From the NCBI GenBank assembly GCA_018066005.1, contig JAGHSG010000047.1, positions 1 through 6,841 on the forward strand: a DNA stretch of 6,841 nt, written 5' to 3'. Positions 3,969 to 6,841 of this stretch are shown here, piece after piece. The notes under the pieces were generated by a model that saw only the letters and a program-made list of their open reading frames with translations, searched no databases and was not told where the DNA came from. The position numbers were made by a program, and so were the translations under genes. This DNA is from Bacteroidales bacterium (GTDB lineage: Bacteria > Bacteroidota > Bacteroidia > Bacteroidales > Paludibacteraceae). Each line of letters opens with the position of its first letter. Position 1 is the stretch's first letter.

Positions 3969-6841
3969 TTAGTACACCATCAGCCGTCCGTTGTGGTAAG
4001 AGGATGACTGGGTGGAAGTTTGTATTTTAAGTTGATAAATATATACTCCTGCGGGCAGAGAAACATCTGCCATCGGTATGGTTACTTGATTATCTGTCAC
4101 AAGTTGTGTGTCGGACCAAAGTTTTTGACCTATTGTGTTGTAGAAAGTCAGCGTCATGGTCAAACGGTCATCCGGACGGTCATTCTCCAATGAGAAATGC
4201 AGTTCTCCGAACGAGGAAACGGGGTTGGGATAGACAAGTATTCTCTTCAAGACCGGTCCTTGGTCGCTATCTACCGTGAAATGTAGAGTTTGTGTAGATG
4301 CATTATTTAACAAATCCCACGCACGGAAGGAGAGTTCGTGCGAACCGTTTGCCAGTTCAGCCAAGGCATAGCTGACCGTTCCGCGTTGATAGGAGTTACT
4401 CTCTGCCGTGAAGTAGTCGTTGAGAATATAGGTCTGCTTGGTGCTGTTGTCAATAACCATTTGCAAGTCATGTCCTATGCCCGAGCCGACCGTATTAATA
4501 CCGTTTTGGTCATACAGGTTGGCATAAAAATGCGGGGTCGGATTAACGCGGTCACCATCGCGGAAGAGTGGTGTGTTCAAGTAGAGTTGAATATCAGGCC
4601 CTTCGTTATCGTCAATAATCAGTGGTGAAGAACCGCCTATCTTGAAGGATTCGCAATGTCCGACAGCTTCGGCTTGTCCCTGTGAATCTTGCCCGACTGC
4701 ATACAAAGTCATACGACCGAAATCAATGTTATAACGAATATCCTTTGGCATACGGAAGGTGAAGGTAAACTTACCGTCTACCACATCTGCCGTACCCGCA
4801 AAGAGTTTATTAGGATAATCGTTGAAGGTTTTTATCCTCTTTTGGCTCTCCTCTTGTTCATCGTTATCGCGTGTCTTGACTACTTGTAACTTGTCAAAAA
4901 TGGTTACAGACAGTTGCCCGTTAAACGATACCGTATCTCGTCTGGCGGATGATAGCGTATCTCCGTTGGATATATATCCGCTGATGCTTATCAAATCCAA
5001 TGCGTGCAGTGTGTCCGGAATTTGTGTGGCTACGGCTTGGTAGCGTGTAGGGTAGTAAAGGCGAATAGCCGGGTCGCCCAAAAGAACATAGGGCAGTTTG
5101 TTCATCTTGTCGCCATTATCGTTTTTGGCAAGGCGCAACGCTTCGCCAATGGTATTGGGATATGTGAATGGATCCGAATGCTCCAATAGACGCTGGCAGA
5201 AATATTTATTGATAACTTCGTTATCGGAAGCATATACTGTTCGGTCTGCAGAAACAACAGCAATGGCTCCTCCAAAAGGATTTAGAACGGCTGCCTCGGC
5301 TGTCGACTGGTCTGTTTGATCAAAGCGTGCAAAGTTACATGTTGCCAAGGCCCACACACCTTGATTGACGTTCACCATGCCTTGTACTTGCTTGAGCGTC
5401 AAGAAATTCTCCGAGCATATATTATTAGGCGAACCGTGTCCGGCATAATCCATAAGGGAGACACCCGTCTGCAACATATTGGAGAAACGGTTATATGCCA
5501 ATGGGTAACTCTCACCGGAAGCAGAAGTTTCTTGAATATATGCGTCCAGATATATCTTGTTGGTGATGAAGTCCGATGCACCGACACGGACAGCCTCGGC
5601 AGCAGCATCGACCGTAGTCACATGCAAACCGTGGTCGCCGTCATCGCCCAAGAAACATAATTGTTGTTTCCACGGTCCGGGATTGGCGTCTTGCATAAAA
5701 GTAATCAGTTTATTTACCACATCTTCGGCTTCTTCTTCCGTATTAACCGGTAGTCGTCCTACACCTATTTTCATACGTCCGCGATAGTCATACCAACTGG
5801 AACCGATTAAGCAATCTTTATCATCCAACCATCCGAAGTAATCATCCGTCGCGTATGCATTAGGCTCGGATAGCGAGTTGCTGGATTGATAGGTCAGTAG
5901 CGTTGTTGGACCGGACGTCTTGAGTAATTTACGGTTGTCAAAAGTGCCGTCTCCGAATAATAATAAGGAACGGGGCATAGAATCAGTACCTTGGAACTCG
6001 TCGTACGGATATTTCATCATCCATCGGAAGGCGGTTGCGTCAGGTGTACCGCTGGAGAACTCATTAAACACTTCTTCATCGGTTACCACCGCCCAGTGTT
6101 GCGACGGATTGTCTTCTTCATGCGCTGCTTTGAGTCGTTCTGCCTGATAGCGGAACTGCTCAGGTGTAATAATGATATTCTGTACTCCGCGTAATTGTGC
6201 GTGGAGGTTTTGATTTTCTACTTTGCCGCGAGAAGCGGGTGCGGGGTACTTGGAAGAATTGGTACGGACTGCTATGAATAGATGTACCTGTTGATTGTCT
6301 GCTACCCAGCATAACGTATCATTCTCCCACCAGGTTGGCATCAAAGTGGCATTCTGCGGGTCTGTCATGTTCCATATTTGGGTATATTCATCTGCTCCGG
6401 TCAAATGATAGCAGGACGGAACATAATCACCTGCATAATCTGTGTTGCGGATGAAAAGTTGATTATCCCTCAAATGCATAAAACATGGCACTTGGGTGGT
6501 CACAAAGTTCAGATAGGCAACGTCATTGGTAGTGGCTGCATGATATTCCAATGTCACAGGAATAGCGTTGGATTGCGGTTGAGCTGTTGCCAGACGGATA
6601 GAAACAGACGATGCTTTCACTTCTTGACGACTGATATCCAATGCCTGAATATATGCCGTGCGTGACATACCGCAAACGGTCATTTGCATGGTTGTTTGGT
6701 CAAATGACGAGCCTGCTGCATCTGCCAAACAAGTCAAGGTTTGAGTTGTATCTACATCCGTAAAGGTGAAAGGAATTGTCAATTTGGGTTTGGCGGAGGT
6801 CATCGTCTCGCCATACCATTCGCGTCCGCCACCTTCTTTTC
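3969..6841 (-). CDS. porU: T9SS C-terminal signal peptidase / sortase PorU (5' end outside window)
   Basis: The frame stays open to the right edge; 956 residues are visible (numbered from the first full codon at 6839). An ATG at 6803 is not the true start, because the codons before it read GGGREWYGET, a conserved PorU N-terminal motif. The visible part is close to the roughly 1,160 residues of P. gingivalis PorU less its N-terminus. After a beta-rich N-terminal region, a peptidase C25 (gingipain-like) domain spans about 219-597. The catalytic His is H468 in DYAGHGS (codon 5436-5438) and the nucleophile C501 in ATCNFARFD (codon 5337-5339). After linker beta-domains, the C-terminus from VYPNPV (869-874) to LMVY is a type-A T9SS sorting domain, with PAGVYIYQLK near its end. 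PorU cuts such domains from cargo at the cell surface and links cargo to anionic lipopolysaccharide; its own domain is known to be kept in P. gingivalis. Confidence 0.95.
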   Translation of the reverse strand, partial: KEGGGREWYGETMTSAKPKLTIPFTFTDVDTTQTLTCLADAAGSSFDQTTMQMTVCGMSRTAYIQALDISRQEVKASSVSIRLATAQPQSNAIPVTLEYHAATTNDVAYLNFVTTQVPCFMHLRDNQLFIRNTDYAGDYVPSCYHLTGADEYTQIWNMTDPQNATLMPTWWENDTLCWVADNQQVHLFIAVRTNSSKYPAPASRGKVENQNLHAQLRGVQNIIITPEQFRYQAERLKAAHEEDNPSQHWAVVTDEEVFNEFSSGTPDATAFRWMMKYPYDEFQGTDSMPRSLLLFGDGTFDNRKLLKTSGPTTLLTYQSSNSLSEPNAYATDDYFGWLDDKDCLIGSSWYDYRGRMKIGVGRLPVNTEEEAEDVVNKLITFMQDANPGPWKQQLCFLGDDGDHGLHVTTVDAAAEAVRVGASDFITNKIYLDAYIQETSASGESYPLAYNRFSNMLQTGVSLMDYAGHGSPNNICSENFLTLKQVQGMVNVNQGVWALATCNFARFDQTDQSTAEAAVLNPFGGAIAVVSADRTVYASDNEVINKYFCQRLLEHSDPFTYPNTIGEALRLAKNDNGDKMNKLPYVLLGDPAIRLYYPTRYQAVATQIPDTLHALDLISISGYISNGDTLSSARRDTVSFNGQLSVTIFDKLQVVKTRDNDEQEESQKRIKTFNDYPNKLFAGTADVVDGKFTFTFRMPKDIRYNIDFGRMTLYAVGQDSQGQAEAVGHCESFKIGGSSPLIIDDNEGPDIQLYLNTPLFRDGDRVNPTPHFYANLYDQNGINTVGSGIGHDLQMVIDNSTKQTYILNDYFTAESNSYQRGTVSYALAELANGSHELSFRAWDLLNNASTQTLHFTVDSDQGPVLKRILVYPNPVSSFGELHFSLENDRPDDRLTMTLTFYNTIGQKLWSDTQLVTDNQVTIPMADVSLPAGVYIYQLKIQTSTQSSSYHNGRLMVY

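Noticed and set aside
5316..5660. 114-codon plus-strand ORF antisense to porU
   Set aside because: It is opposite the highly conserved C25 catalytic region, has no recognisable protein features and no promoter; it is a by-product of porU codon use.
3969..6803. Reading PorU as complete, starting at the ATG at 6803
   Set aside because: The frame continues upstream to the window edge and encodes the conserved GGGREWYGET motif, so the real start is outside.

Overview
The window reads as a chromosomal stretch from a Bacteroidota bacterium, most likely order Bacteroidales. Three things point that way: two core type IX secretion system (T9SS) genes, porU and porV; promoters of the TTTG-N20-TAnnTTTG type used by this phylum; and gene starts without Shine-Dalgarno sequences. 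I cannot name the genus. All recognisable genes lie on the minus strand, so transcription runs from high to low coordinates.

Layout in transcription order (right to left): porU, the C25-type T9SS sortase, with its 5' end outside the window; an 85-base gap with a possible promoter; porV (lptO); ispF; a small exported protein of unknown function; aroK (shikimate kinase); sufE (Fe-S sulfur acceptor). From porV to sufE the genes are packed with overlaps of 1, 4, 4 and 31 bases, so they very probably form one translationally coupled operon. It joins two outer-membrane T9SS parts to housekeeping enzymes for isoprenoid precursors, aromatic precursors and Fe-S cluster assembly. porU and porV products act in the same attachment complex: PorV carries cargo with a C-terminal secretion domain, and PorU cleaves that domain.

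Below sufE there is a 355-base stretch (524-878) without a protein gene, and it is the most unusual part. It holds a near-consensus Bacteroidota promoter (777-808), possibly in tandem with a second one. About 80 bases further on lies a 132-base nested imperfect palindrome (561-692), followed directly by a 10-bp hairpin with seven T residues (534-563), a good intrinsic terminator. Together these look like a free-standing small structured RNA of about 235-240 nt. Its rod-with-bubbles shape recalls 6S RNA / the Bacteroidales-1 motif, but that identity is inference. A mobile-element (MITE) origin is the main alternative.

At the left edge is an AT-rich gene for a membrane acyltransferase (acyltransferase-3 family), starting just after the terminator and cut by the window edge. 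Its composition differs visibly from the operon genes. No tRNA, rRNA, CRISPR array or insertion-sequence gene was seen.
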